Of a stretch of 39,647 nt of DNA, positions 14,829-25,858 are shown one piece after another. The position numbers were made by a program, and so were the translations under genes. Position 1 is the stretch's first letter. Each line of letters starts with the position of its first letter. The DNA is taken from positions 1-39,647 of the forward strand of contig JAUIAC010000022.1 in NCBI GenBank assembly GCA_030425545.1. Direction: 5' to 3'. The notes under the pieces were generated by a model. The model saw only the letters and a list, made by a program, of their open reading frames with translations, searched no databases and was not told the DNA's origin. Source of the stretch: a bacterium. GTDB taxonomy: Bacteria > Myxococcota_A > UBA9042.

Positions 14829-16523
14829 CTACAGCTCCCGCGACCGCAACAGGCTGAAGCCCAACAGGCTCCCCGTCCCCAGCCCCGTCATGCCCACGAG
14901 CACCGTCCACCAGGTCACCACCGACAGCCAGCCCCGATGTTCGGCCTCCGGCAGCAGCCAGGCGAACACCACCCAGGCCGAGAGCGTGCACGCCGCCAGG
15001 ATGCCGCGGTTCGTGCGCCGCTCCACGCGCTGATCCCGCCGCTCGGCGTCGGGGTCACGCACCTCGAAGGAGAGCTCGCCCTCCTGCAGCCGCCGCAGCG
15101 TGCCCCGCACCTCGTTCGGCGCCCGCTGGATCAGCGACCAGTAGTCGTGCGCGACGCGAAACGCCCGCCGCGAATAGGTCTGCGGGTCGAGCGCGCGCTG
15201 CACATAGAGCCGAATGAAGTAGGGCCGCAGCTCCTCCATGGGGTTGAAGTCGGGGTGAATCTCCCGCGCGATGCCCTCCATGGTGGAGATCGACTTGGCG
15301 ATCAGCAGCAGGTCCGCGGGCAGGAACACGTCGAAGCGCACCACCGTCTCGAAGGTCTCGGTGATGAAGGTGCCGATGTCGACCTTGGCCAGATCCCGGC
15401 CGTAGTAGCGGCCCATGAGGTCGCTGACCTCGGCCCGCAGCGCGCGCAGGTTCACCGCGTCGTCGATGATGCCCATGTCGAGCAGCTGCGCGACGAGCAT
15501 CTCCGGGTCGTTCATCAAGATGCCGGCCATGAAGCCGAGCAGCTCGTCGATGCGGTCGCGGTCGAGCGAGCCCATCATGCCGAAGTCGATGATGGCCAGG
15601 CGCCCGTCGCGCAGGACGAAGAAGTTCCCCGGGTGCGGGTCGCCGTGGAAGAAGCCGTGCTCGAAGATCGACGAGATCACCAGCTCGGTGCCGACCTTGG
15701 CCGCCTCGGGTCCTGAGAGCCCCCACGCTTCGAGCTGGGCCATGTCCGTGACCTTGGCCCCGTCGATGAACTCCATGGTGAGCAGCCGCCGCGTACACAA
15801 CTCCGGCCACGTGTCGGGCGCGTGGACCTTGGGCTGGTCGGAGAACTGTCGCTTGAAGCGCTCGATGTTCCCCAGCTCGTTGGCGAAGTCGGTCTCCAGC
15901 CGGAGGTTGCGCGCGAACTCCTCGACCGCGGCGAGGGGGCGAAACTGCCGCACCTCCGGCACCCGCTCTTCGATCTGCCCGGCGAGGAAGCGCAGCAGCT
16001 CCAGGTCGGTGCGGATGGTCTCGTCGAGGTTCGGGCGCTGCACCTTGACCACGACCTCCGCGCCGCTCGGCAGCCGGGCGCGGTGGACCTGGGCGATAGA
16101 GGCAGCGGCGATGGGCTCGGTGGAGAACGACGCGAAGGCCTCCGACAGCGGCTTGCCCAGCTCGCTCTCGACCAGCCGCTCGACCTCGTCGAAGCCGAAG
16201 GCCGGCACGTCGTCTTGCAGCTTGCGCAGCTCGTGGATCAGGCTCATGGGCACCAGATCGGGGCGCGTGGCCAGCATCTGTCCCAGCTTGACGAACGTCG
16301 GGCCCAGGCTCTCCAACGCCAAGCGAATCCGCACCTCCCAGCGCTTGCCGGCGACGTCCTTGTCGGCGCGGATGCCCGGCGCCATGCGCAGCAGCTGCAG
16401 GATGCCGGCCCGCTCCAGCACGTGGCCGAAGCCATGGCGGATGATCACAGCGAGCACGAAGCGCAGGCGCCCGACGTTGCGCGCGACCTGAGGCAGGCTG
16501 ACGATTTTGGCGATGGTGCTCAT
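14829..16523 (-). CDS. ABC1/UbiB-family atypical kinase, membrane anchored
   Basis: ATG at 16523 overlaps the upstream stop (ATGA). 564 residues. The UbiB/ADCK signature is complete: the KxGQ motif in FVKLGQML (79-82), the AAAS loop in IAAASIAQVHRA (139-142) replacing the glycine-rich loop, VVVKVQRP (Lys160), the catalytic HGDPHPGN near residue 294 and the metal-binding DFG in AIIDFGMMG. Two C-terminal hydrophobic helices (about 505-525 and 535-558) anchor it in the membrane. UbiB proteins are ATPases supporting quinone biosynthesis or lipid handling. No ubi or men gene is adjacent; the partner upstream is a small helical protein. Confidence 0.93.
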   Translation of the reverse strand: MSTIAKIVSLPQVARNVGRLRFVLAVIIRHGFGHVLERAGILQLLRMAPGIRADKDVAGKRWEVRIRLALESLGPTFVKLGQMLATRPDLVPMSLIHELRKLQDDVPAFGFDEVERLVESELGKPLSEAFASFSTEPIAAASIAQVHRARLPSGAEVVVKVQRPNLDETIRTDLELLRFLAGQIEERVPEVRQFRPLAAVEEFARNLRLETDFANELGNIERFKRQFSDQPKVHAPDTWPELCTRRLLTMEFIDGAKVTDMAQLEAWGLSGPEAAKVGTELVISSIFEHGFFHGDPHPGNFFVLRDGRLAIIDFGMMGSLDRDRIDELLGFMAGILMNDPEMLVAQLLDMGIIDDAVNLRALRAEVSDLMGRYYGRDLAKVDIGTFITETFETVVRFDVFLPADLLLIAKSISTMEGIAREIHPDFNPMEELRPYFIRLYVQRALDPQTYSRRAFRVAHDYWSLIQRAPNEVRGTLRRLQEGELSFEVRDPDAERRDQRVERRTNRGILAACTLSAWVVFAWLLPEAEHRGWLSVVTWWTVLVGMTGLGTGSLLGFSLLRSREL

Positions 16524-16939
16524 GGGGCCTCCGCCGCCGGCTCGGCGTCGTCGCTCGCGCCGGTGGACGCCGCGCGACGGCGCTCCAGGTCAGCCACCGC
16601 GGCCCGCGCGGCCTCAGCGGCGCGCTGCGACATGCCCTCGGCCACGGCAGCGGCGACGGTGCGCGCCAGCTCCGTGTCGGCGCTGCGCAGCATCGAACCC
16701 AGGTCCGGCATCGCCGCCCGCACCCCGCTCACCGCGTCCACCACGAGATCGGCGTAGGGCGCGCCTTCGGCCTCGAGCCGCTCCAGGCGAGCGCGGGTCG
16801 ACACGCGGAGCGCCTCGATCTCGTCCGGAGGCAGCGCGCCGGCGCGCGCGACCTGATCCAGCAGCTCGTCTGCGCGCCCCTTCAGCATCCACCGCGCGAT
16901 GAGGCTCGACAGCCCGCGCTCCAGGGCGACGCGCAACAC
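16520..16939 (-). CDS. Small helical protein of unknown function, coupled to the UbiB-family gene
   Basis: A 139-residue, Ala/Arg/Glu-rich protein predicted to be almost entirely helical, with no signal peptide or membrane segment. The start is a GTG at 16939, 4 bp beyond the stop of the upstream lipoprotein gene; TTG at 16936 is possible and no strong RBS is seen. Its stop overlaps the kinase start (ATGA), implying translational coupling. Amphipathic segments such as LLDQVARAGALPPDEIEALR and LERLEAEGAPYADLVVDAV recall phasin-like or regulatory helical proteins that sit next to UbiB-like genes in other bacteria, but no family is assigned. Confidence 0.7.
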   Translation of the reverse strand: MLRVALERGLSSLIARWMLKGRADELLDQVARAGALPPDEIEALRVSTRARLERLEAEGAPYADLVVDAVSGVRAAMPDLGSMLRSADTELARTVAAAVAEGMSQRAAEAARAAVADLERRRAASTGASDDAEPAAEAP

Positions 16940-16943
16940 GGCG

Positions 16944-17477
16944 CTAGAGGCTGCAACGGCGGATGCGCCACTTGTTGCCGTTCTCGTCGTCCAGATAGAC
17001 CGCGCACGGCGTCGGCATCTCTTTGATCTTGCTGGTGATGTAGTACTCGTAGCCGGCGGTGCCGCCGGTGCCGCGCACCATCTCCTTCAGGTTCACCATC
17101 TTGAAGCAGCCGTCGCCGTTGAGGTCGTAGTGCTTGATCTGGCGGCGCATGCGCGGCCAGGCGCCCGTGTACCAGCTGCGCAGCGCGTTGGGAGAGCGCT
17201 CGCTCGAGTGCAGCACCTTCTGGAAGCGCTCCCAGCCGCGCTCTTCATTCTTGTCGCGGGCGGCCTCCATGGCCTCCATGAGGACCCACTCGGCCGACTC
17301 CTTGTCGGGCTCGCACACCTCGATGCCGATGGTCTTCATGCGGATCTTGTCGACGGTCATGCGCAGCGCGTCGCAGCCGGCGATCCCCACCGCCATGATC
17401 ACCAGGAGCGCGGGCATACGGGCCCAGCGGAGCGGCGTCTTGCGACGGTGACAGGGTGCGGGCGCAGCGGTGGACAT
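16944..17477 (-). CDS. Lipoprotein of unknown function with a possible EF-hand-like loop
   Basis: ATG at 17477 follows AGGAG with good spacing. 177 residues. A basic N-region (CHRRKTPLRWARM) and hydrophobic PALLVIMAVGIAGC with lipobox Cys35 make it a lipoprotein. The mature part is rich in Trp, Arg and Lys and includes YDLNGDGCFKMVNLKEMV, a DxNxDG loop resembling a calcium-binding EF-hand, and a C-terminal pair YLDDENGNKWRIRRC. I do not recognise a named family. It precedes the helical protein and UbiB-family kinase by 4 bp, so the three are probably one operon. Confidence 0.8.
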   Translation of the reverse strand: MSTAAPAPCHRRKTPLRWARMPALLVIMAVGIAGCDALRMTVDKIRMKTIGIEVCEPDKESAEWVLMEAMEAARDKNEERGWERFQKVLHSSERSPNALRSWYTGAWPRMRRQIKHYDLNGDGCFKMVNLKEMVRGTGGTAGYEYYITSKIKEMPTPCAVYLDDENGNKWRIRRCSL

Positions 17478-17531
17478 GGCGGGCTCCTGGCTATCTTGCG
17501 CCCTCGGCGCGATGCACGACGTGACGCGGCC

Positions 17532-17561
17532 AGAGTAGCCGCCGGTAGACGAAAGCGACAA
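17532..17561 (-). promoter_or_regulatory. Putative promoter of the lipoprotein-UbiB operon
   Basis: On the minus strand TTGTCG (17556-17561) and TACTCT (17532-17537) are 18 bp apart, giving a leader of about 50 nt before ATG 17477. Both boxes are partial matches to sigma70 consensus. Confidence 0.3.
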
Positions 17562-17762
17562 GCGAGGCTGCTATTCCCGGTTGCTCAGGCCCGTGGCGGC
17601 GGCTATGGTCCGCGGCCGCCGCGCGTCGGGCCTCAGCCCCCGACCGAGCGCCCCCGAGCAAGCGACCCCGACATCGGGTCACTCGGACATCCGGTACGGA
17701 GCGCAGTGCGCCACCCTTCCCCAGACCCGCCCGCCCCGCCCGCATCTGCCTTGGAGTTTGCG

Positions 17763-18224
17763 ATGACCCTGCACCGCCTGAAGAAGAGCGACACCCTCCC
17801 TGCCGTCGGCCGCGACGTGGACACCTGGTGCACCAAGTGCAAGGCGGACCTCGCGCACCTGATCCTGGCGATGGTCGGGAACACGCCGGCGAAGGTGAAG
17901 TGCAACACCTGCGGCTCCGAGCACAAGTACCGGCTCTCCAAGGCCGAGGCCGCCAAGAAGCCGGCGACGCGCAAGAAGGCGACCACGTCGCGGCGGCTGC
18001 TGCCGAAGAAGGACGCGGAGACCATGGCGCGGGAGCGCTTCGAGCGCCTCGTGGGCAACCGCGACGTCGCCACGGCCACCGCCTACTCCCCCCGGCTCGC
18101 GGCGGAGAAGGGCCTGATGGTCGCGCACACCAAGTTCGGCAACGGCGTCATCGACGAGATCATGGGCACCAAGGCCGTGGTGGTGTTCGAGGACGGCCCG
18201 CGCACGCTGGTGGTCAACCGATAG
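17763..18224 (+). CDS. Zinc-ribbon protein with a C-terminal Tudor/KOW-like segment
   Basis: ATG at 17763 with GGAG 9 bases upstream. 153 residues, basic, no signal peptide. A zinc ribbon is formed by CTKC (Cys23, Cys26) and CNTC (Cys47, Cys50). A Lys/Arg-rich linker (KKPATRKKATTSRRLLPKK) follows, then a C-terminal segment VAHTKFGNGVIDEIMGTKAVVVFEDGPRTLVVN, which matches the small barrel pattern seen at the C-terminus of UvrD/PcrA helicases and in CarD-type domains (H..FG.G.V.......V.F..G...L). The combination suggests a nucleic-acid- or RNA-polymerase-associated protein; function is inferred only. Confidence 0.85.
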   Translation: MTLHRLKKSDTLPAVGRDVDTWCTKCKADLAHLILAMVGNTPAKVKCNTCGSEHKYRLSKAEAAKKPATRKKATTSRRLLPKKDAETMARERFERLVGNRDVATATAYSPRLAAEKGLMVAHTKFGNGVIDEIMGTKAVVVFEDGPRTLVVNR

Positions 18225-18523
18225 CGCCAGCGCCGCCCGTCGCGCCACCACAATGCGGCCGGCCGACCCGCGCCCGATCTCGCCGCTCACCGCCGCGACG
18301 CGTCGCCTGGGCGCTCGCGTCCGACCCCCGTGTGGACAGACCGGATCGCGCGTCCCGCTTCGAACTCAAGCGGTTTGGCCCGTGGCCCGTCTGCGCCCCG
18401 CCCAAGCGCTCGTGACGTGAGCGCTCGTGGCGGCAAAAAACCCGTGTGTGAATTCGTCAGAGTGTATGTGCTGGTGTAGGATTGATGGGGCCTGTTCACC
18501 CCTCTCACCCGCTGCCACCCCAC
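18225..18523. other. Intergenic region upstream of the solenoid kinase
   Basis: No gene is supported here. The last 80 bases (18436-18490) are the most AT-rich of the stretch and probably contain the kinase promoter. Reading frames through the rest are short shadows. Confidence 0.5.
18454..18482 (+). promoter_or_regulatory. Putative promoter of the solenoid kinase gene
   Basis: TCGTCA at 18454-18459 and TAGGAT at 18477-18482 are 17 bp apart; each matches the sigma70 consensus at four of six bases. Transcription would start near 18489, which favours the ATG at 18524 over the ATG at 18485 as the protein start. Confidence 0.3.
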
Positions 18524-20767
<2,244 letters not shown>

Positions 20768-20811
20768 GCCCGAGCTGCGCGTCGCACCGAGGCCCGCCTG
20801 GACCCGAGCTG

Positions 20812-20829
20812 GCCGGGCCCTGACCCGGC
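20812..20829. terminator. Possible T-less hairpin between convergent genes
   Basis: GCCGGG (20812-20817) and CCCGGC (20824-20829) can form a 6-bp GC stem in the 69-bp gap between convergent genes. There is no T-run, so this is only a weak terminator candidate. Confidence 0.25.
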
Positions 20830-20836
20830 GCGCACG

Positions 20837-22411
20837 CTACTTGGGCGCCACCCTGCGAAAGAAGACGAAGCGGAACGGCGGCTCGCCCTTGGGTTGGAGC
20901 AGCGCGTGGCTGAGCCGATAGTCACGCCGAAACGCGGGTTGCGTCAGCAGCTGCTTGTCGCCGACGAACCACGGGACGCGGTCCCCCTGCGAGCCGCCGA
21001 GGATGACGAAGTCGGGCTTGCGGCTGAGCACGTAGGCGCCGTCGCCCTTGTGGTGGCCGGGCAGATGCGACCAGGGCAGGCTGGGGTCGTGGGGCGTGTC
21101 GACCCGCGCGATGTGAGGATCGTTGAGGCCGAGCATGTCGATGGCGGGGCGCCGGCTGAAGTAGGCGGTGGATCCGGCCGTGTTCAGCGCGACGAGCGCC
21201 CCTTCGGGCCAGCGCGCGCGGATGAAGCGCCCGACGACGGCGCCGCGGTGGGCCGCCGGGTCCGGGTTGCGCCAGCCGTCGAAGCCCGCCGTCTCGCCCA
21301 GATAGACTGTCGAGACGACGCCGGCCGCCAACGTGAGCAGCAGGCTCACCCGCATCGCGCCGTGCGGCCGGGGCGTGGCCGCGACCCCGTGGAACGTGGC
21401 GAGCGCGAGGAGCGGCACCACCGGCAGGACGAAGCGGTACCAGGGCATGTGGTCGCCGCCGATCGCGATGACGTAGGCCAGAAAGAGCGCCGACGCCCCC
21501 GCCCAGAGCTGCACGCCAGCGCGGGCCGTCGCGCGCTCCACGCCGGGCTCGTCCATGGTCCCCGTACGCGGGCGGCGCCACGCCCAGAGCGCGACGAGCC
21601 CGAGGGCCGCGAGGTGGGGGGCGCACGCGCCGATGTAGCGCAAGCCCTGGCCCACGCTGGCGAGGCTCACGGCGCCCTTGACGTAGGCGGTGTTGGGGAG
21701 CCAGTCGCCGTAGTAGGCCAGCCGAAAGGCGAGCTGAGCGCCGCCGAAGAGGGCGCCCGAGGTGACGAAGAGGGCCAGGTGAGCGCGGGGGATCGGGGCG
21801 CCCCGCGCGCGCCACAGCGCCAGCGCCAGCGTCGCCACGGCGAAGAAGAGCGCCCCCTCGGGCCGGCACACCACCGCCGCGCCGAGCAGCAGGCCGCTGG
21901 TCACGAAGGGGGCGCGCCCTGCCCCGCGCCGCAGCCCAGGGACGCGGCGCAGTCCCGCCGTGACGAGCGCGGCGAAGAGCACCGTCTCCAGCCCGCCCAG
22001 GGTCCAGGCGATCAAGGGTCCAAAGCTGAGGCAGAAGAGGGCGCTCGCCCGGTGGGCCCGCGTCGAGAGCCCCTTCGCCGGCGGGGTCACGCCGAGGTCC
22101 ACCGCCAACCCCACGAGCGAGCCCACGCCGACGATGCGCGCCGCCAGCACATGGCCCGCGCCCAGCTTCGCCACGGCGCCGCACAGCAACACCCACAGCA
22201 GGCTGGTGTAGCCCTCGACGCGCTCGCCCGGGTTCCACACCAGCCCGAGCCCGCGGAGCCAGTGGTCGACATAGCGCAGCGCGATGTAGGCGTCGTCGTG
22301 GATGAAGCGGCGCAGGTAGAACCACTGCGCGAGCCACAGCGCCACCGCCAGCGCCGCCAGGGCGCGCCAGGGCATGGGGTGCTGCGGTGCTGGGCTCTCA
22401 GCCGCGTCCAC
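20837..22411 (-). CDS. GT-C family membrane glycosyltransferase (AftB-like), copy 1
   Basis: GTG at 22411 has CGGAG upstream; ATG at 22375 is the alternative but lacks a site. 524 residues with about nine to eleven hydrophobic helices. The first periplasmic loop carries FIHDDAYIALRYVDHW (catalytic Asp39/Asp40) followed by GLVWNPGERVEGYTSLLW, a combination I know from AftB-type arabinofuranosyltransferases and related GT-C enzymes that use polyprenyl-phosphate sugars. The C-terminal soluble part contains AGSTAYFSRRPAIDMLGLNDPHIAR and PGHHKGDG, shared with the divergent neighbour. It probably adds a sugar to a cell-envelope polymer or protein on the outer face of the inner membrane; donor and acceptor are unknown. 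Confidence 0.85.
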   Translation of the reverse strand: MDAAESPAPQHPMPWRALAALAVALWLAQWFYLRRFIHDDAYIALRYVDHWLRGLGLVWNPGERVEGYTSLLWVLLCGAVAKLGAGHVLAARIVGVGSLVGLAVDLGVTPPAKGLSTRAHRASALFCLSFGPLIAWTLGGLETVLFAALVTAGLRRVPGLRRGAGRAPFVTSGLLLGAAVVCRPEGALFFAVATLALALWRARGAPIPRAHLALFVTSGALFGGAQLAFRLAYYGDWLPNTAYVKGAVSLASVGQGLRYIGACAPHLAALGLVALWAWRRPRTGTMDEPGVERATARAGVQLWAGASALFLAYVIAIGGDHMPWYRFVLPVVPLLALATFHGVAATPRPHGAMRVSLLLTLAAGVVSTVYLGETAGFDGWRNPDPAAHRGAVVGRFIRARWPEGALVALNTAGSTAYFSRRPAIDMLGLNDPHIARVDTPHDPSLPWSHLPGHHKGDGAYVLSRKPDFVILGGSQGDRVPWFVGDKQLLTQPAFRRDYRLSHALLQPKGEPPFRFVFFRRVAPK

Positions 22412-22585
22412 GGTCTCTCGCTCCGGTCAGCGGCACACGGGCCGCGCCCGCACAGCCTGGGTCACCACGTGGACGGCGGCAAGACGGCGTCCCGAGACCG
22501 GGGGTAGCGAGCGGGCGGGCCGGCGCGCTAGCCTGCCGCGTCGGCCGCGCGAGCGTCGCCTCCACGCCCACCTGCGAGATGCCTC

Positions 22586-24247
22586 GTGCCCACCGCCCCA
22601 GCCAGCGCGCCCCCGGACCGAGCTGCTTCGGACGCCGTCGGAGACGCCGCGGCTGCGGCGTCGCCTCGCGGCCCCTCCCCTGCGGAGTGGCGGCGGCTGC
22701 GATGGCTCTTCGTCGGGCTGTGGGTCGCGTGGGCCCTGGCGTGGATCGCCAAGGCGCGGGTCGACACACAGGGACAGTCGTGGGCCCTGCTCTTCGACGA
22801 CGCGATGATCTCCATGCGCTACGCCTCGCACCTCGCGGACGGCCACGGCCCCGTGTGGAACATCGGCGAGCCGCCGATCGAGGGCTTCACCAACCCGCTC
22901 TGGGTGGCGCTGATGACGCTGGTGCACCTCACTGGGCTGCCGCGCCACCTCACGTCGCTGCCCGTGCAGCTCGTGTCGGCCGGCGCTGTGGTGACCTGCG
23001 CGTTGATGGCGGGGCGGCTGGCCGACCTGTGGGCGAGGCGGCCCACGGGCAGCGCTGCGGGGACCCTGGCGGTGGGGTGGGTCCTCGCCTTTGGCCCGCT
23101 GTCGACCTGGAGCCTGCTCGGCATGGAGGTCGGGGCCAGCGCCGCCCTGACCGTGGCGGTGCTGTGGGCGCTCGCCGTCGACCGGCGACCGCTGGCCTAC
23201 GGCTTGATGGCGGTGGGCCTGCTGCTGCGGCCCGACGCGGTGCTGGTGGCGGGGGGCGCCCTCGGCACCCTCGCGCTGCTGCAGCCCGAGCGGCGCTGGG
23301 CCCTGACGCTGCGCGGCGGCGGCTGCGTGGCGCTGACGCTGCTCGCCATGACGGCGCTTCGCCTGGCGGTGTTCGGGGATCCCCTGCCCAACACCTACTT
23401 CCTCAAGCTCACGGGCTTCCCGCTGCTCGAGCGCCTGCAGCGCGGCGGCCTGGTCACCGGCACCGCGCTCCTCCGACTCGGGCTGCTGCCGGCGCTCGCC
23501 CCCCTGGTGTGGGCGGCGCGCCGCGGCGACGCGACCATGCGCGCGGCCGCGGCGGTGTTCGGGCTGCACGTCGTCTACAGCGTGTGGGTGGGCGGGGACG
23601 CGTGGGAGCGCGGCGACAGCAACCGCTACTTGAGCACGGCGATGCCCTTGGCCTTGGGGCTCCTGGCCCTGGCGGTGAGTCAGGGCGTCGCCCCGTGGTC
23701 GCGCGCGGGCGGCTGGTTGCAGCGAAGCCGGGCGCCGCGCGCCGCGGTGGTGGCGCTGGTGGCGCTCGGCGTCTTGGGCTTCAACGCGTGGGGCGGCGCG
23801 TCCAGCCTCCGCGAGGCCGCGCTGCTGGCGCCGCCGATGAACCAGACCTTTCGTCGTGACCACCTCGAGCAGGCCCTCGCGATCCGCGCGCTGACCCGCC
23901 CGGAGGCCCGGGTGGCGGTGGTCGCGGCCGGGACCATCCCCTATGTCACCGAGCGCCCCTGCGTCGACCTGCTGGGCAAGAACGACCGGCGGATCGCGCG
24001 CATGCGGGGCCGCAGCATGCCGGAGTGGGGCGCGTGGAAGCGCTTCTACCCGGGCCACAACAAGTGGGACTACGGCTGGAGCATCGGCACGCTGAAGCCG
24101 GACGTGGTCACCCCGGTGTGGGCGGCGGCGGACGAGGCCGTGCCGCATCTCAAGGGGGCGTACCGCGTGGTGCGCGCGGGGCGTTACCCGCTCTACCTGC
24201 GCACGGGCTCACCGCACGTACGCTGGCGTCTGCTAGGGCGTCGCTGA
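22586..24247 (+). CDS. GT-C family membrane glycosyltransferase (AftB-like), copy 2
   Basis: GTG at 22586 with a weak GAG-type site. 553 residues; an Ala/Pro-rich cytoplasmic tail of about 37 residues, then about nine to eleven membrane helices. It has the same family landmarks as the gene running the other way: LFDDAMISMRYASHLADG (Asp71/Asp72), GPVWNIGEPPIEGFTNPLW, and in the C-terminal part YVTERPCVDLLGKNDRRIAR and YPGHNKWDY. Overall identity with copy 1 is low outside these motifs, so the two are old paralogues, perhaps acting in sequence on one polymer. The 174-bp gap between them must hold both promoters. It runs convergent to holB. Confidence 0.85.
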   Translation: MPTAPASAPPDRAASDAVGDAAAAASPRGPSPAEWRRLRWLFVGLWVAWALAWIAKARVDTQGQSWALLFDDAMISMRYASHLADGHGPVWNIGEPPIEGFTNPLWVALMTLVHLTGLPRHLTSLPVQLVSAGAVVTCALMAGRLADLWARRPTGSAAGTLAVGWVLAFGPLSTWSLLGMEVGASAALTVAVLWALAVDRRPLAYGLMAVGLLLRPDAVLVAGGALGTLALLQPERRWALTLRGGGCVALTLLAMTALRLAVFGDPLPNTYFLKLTGFPLLERLQRGGLVTGTALLRLGLLPALAPLVWAARRGDATMRAAAAVFGLHVVYSVWVGGDAWERGDSNRYLSTAMPLALGLLALAVSQGVAPWSRAGGWLQRSRAPRAAVVALVALGVLGFNAWGGASSLREAALLAPPMNQTFRRDHLEQALAIRALTRPEARVAVVAAGTIPYVTERPCVDLLGKNDRRIARMRGRSMPEWGAWKRFYPGHNKWDYGWSIGTLKPDVVTPVWAAADEAVPHLKGAYRVVRAGRYPLYLRTGSPHVRWRLLGRR

Positions 24248-24276
24248 GCGGCCGGCTCGGCGCTCGGGAGGAGCGC

Positions 24277-25467
24277 TCAGGCGCGACGGACCAGGCGGTC
24301 CACCTCGAGCCACGTGGACTCCAGCGCGAGCCGCACGTTCGGGTTGAGCACGAGCCCGGCCTCGGTGGCGAGACAGACGTCCAACGCCGCCGCGAGGTGC
24401 CCCGCGTGGGTGCGACCGGCGAAGGCCTCGAGCGCGTCCGCGTGGCGCGCGAGGGGCAGCGCAGCGGCGGGCTGGCCAGCGGCCACGAGCATGGCGTCGC
24501 GCAGCACGGCGCGCGTCACGTCCAGCGCCCAGGCGAGCCCGACGCGGTCCAGCCCCTTCAGCCGCGGGCCGGCGGCGGCCTCCTTCTCCGCTGCGAGCGC
24601 CTTCTTGCTCTTGCGCTTGGCCGGCGCGCCGCTGCGCTCGGCCTTGGCCAGCGCCCGCGCCTCGGTCACCGACGCCGTGGGCGCGGCCTCGCTGGCGACC
24701 TCCTCGGGCGCCGCGCCCATCGCGAGCCCCTCCAGCGCGCCGCCCAGCGTCTCCACGGCGCCCGCGACCCGCAGCGGGCTGCCCTGCCCCAGCCCGAGCA
24801 GGAAGCGCACCAGGTCGTCCACAGCACGCAGCCACTCCGGATCACACAGCGTGCGCGCGCGGGAGACGCTGCCCTCGGACAGGGGCGCGGCCATGGCCAC
24901 CAGCCCCGCGTCGACCCCCTCCGCGCGGAGCACGGCGGCGACGTCTTCGGTCGCCAGCTCGGCGAAGCGCAGCGACTGGCTGCGGGAGTGGATGGTGCCG
25001 AGCAGCAGCGCCGGGCGCGACGTGACCAGGACGAAGTGCGTCCGTGACGGCGGCTCTTCGAGGGTCTTCAGCAGCGCGTTGGCCGCCTCTTCCCGCATGA
25101 GGTCGGCGTCGTCGACGATGAGCGCCTTGACCTGACCGACCACCGGCTCGTAGCGCAGTCGCTTGAGCGCCTCGCGCACCTGACCGATGCGGATGCTCGC
25201 GCCGTCCCGCTCGAGCAGCGTCAGATCGGGGTGCTCGCCGCGCTGGGCGGCGTGGCAAGAGCGACACGCGCCGCACGCGCCCGCGACCGGATCTGGGCGC
25301 TCGCACGCCAGCCGGCACGCCAGCGCCCAAGCCACGGTGCGCTTGCCGACGCCTTCGGGTCCTTCGAAGAGATAGGCGTGGGCTGGCTGCTCGCTGGCGC
25401 AGATGCGTCGGAGCACGTCGAGTTGGGCGCCGTGGCCCTGGATGTCGGCGAAGGTGCGAAAGCTCAT
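24277..25467 (-). CDS. holB: DNA polymerase III delta prime subunit
   Basis: ATG at 25467; 396 residues. The N-terminal AAA+ clamp-loader module has Walker A GPEGVGKRT (36-44), a zinc-binding set Cys55, Cys65, Cys68 and Cys71 (CGACRSC), the Walker B-like LIVDDADLM, LLKTLEEPP, and the sensor 1 region TSRPALLLGTIHSRSQSLRF. The last third is the less conserved collar domain. An insert rich in Lys/Ala/Glu (about residues 280-325: KRKSKKALAAEKEAA) is unusual. Delta prime, with gamma/tau and delta, loads the beta clamp at the replication fork. tmk, often next to holB, is not seen here. Confidence 0.9.
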   Translation of the reverse strand: MSFRTFADIQGHGAQLDVLRRICASEQPAHAYLFEGPEGVGKRTVAWALACRLACERPDPVAGACGACRSCHAAQRGEHPDLTLLERDGASIRIGQVREALKRLRYEPVVGQVKALIVDDADLMREEAANALLKTLEEPPSRTHFVLVTSRPALLLGTIHSRSQSLRFAELATEDVAAVLRAEGVDAGLVAMAAPLSEGSVSRARTLCDPEWLRAVDDLVRFLLGLGQGSPLRVAGAVETLGGALEGLAMGAAPEEVASEAAPTASVTEARALAKAERSGAPAKRKSKKALAAEKEAAAGPRLKGLDRVGLAWALDVTRAVLRDAMLVAAGQPAAALPLARHADALEAFAGRTHAGHLAAALDVCLATEAGLVLNPNVRLALESTWLEVDRLVRRA

Positions 25468-25858
25468 GCAGCGAGCCTGCGGCCGCGGCGTCGCCCGGGT
25501 CAACCCGGCGGCGGCGCGCTGCGACCCGCGTCGCCAACACCGCGCAGCGGACGCCTGGAGCCACGGAGACGGTGCATCCGGCGCACAGCAAACTTGTGTG
25601 CCCCCGGCCCTCGCACGTATGCTGCAACCGACGAATTTTGCGCCCAGCGCGGCCTCTGGCCACGTCCCCCGCGCCCCATGGCACACCCACGCTCCCCTCC
25701 CCCCGCGGGAGCGAGACGCTGCGACGCACACGCCCCGTGCTCCCCACGGACCGTGCACGCGGCACCTGCGCACGCCTGAACCCGTGCCCAACCGAGCCCG
25801 TGTCCGACTGACATCGCGGGACGCTGACCGCGCCCCCGCCTCTCCGACAGGAGTCCCC
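25468..25858. other. Divergent intergenic region between holB and the TIG-domain protein gene
   Basis: 391 bp without a supported gene. It includes an AT-richer patch around 25585-25640 that holds the likely plus-strand promoter. The remainder is GC-rich, and the frames running through it have shadow-like Arg/Ala/Pro composition. Confidence 0.5.
25594..25623 (+). promoter_or_regulatory. Putative promoter for the TIG-domain protein
   Basis: TTGTGT at 25594-25599 and TATGCT at 25618-25623, spaced by 18 bp. If used, the 5' leader would be about 230 nt. Confidence 0.3.
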
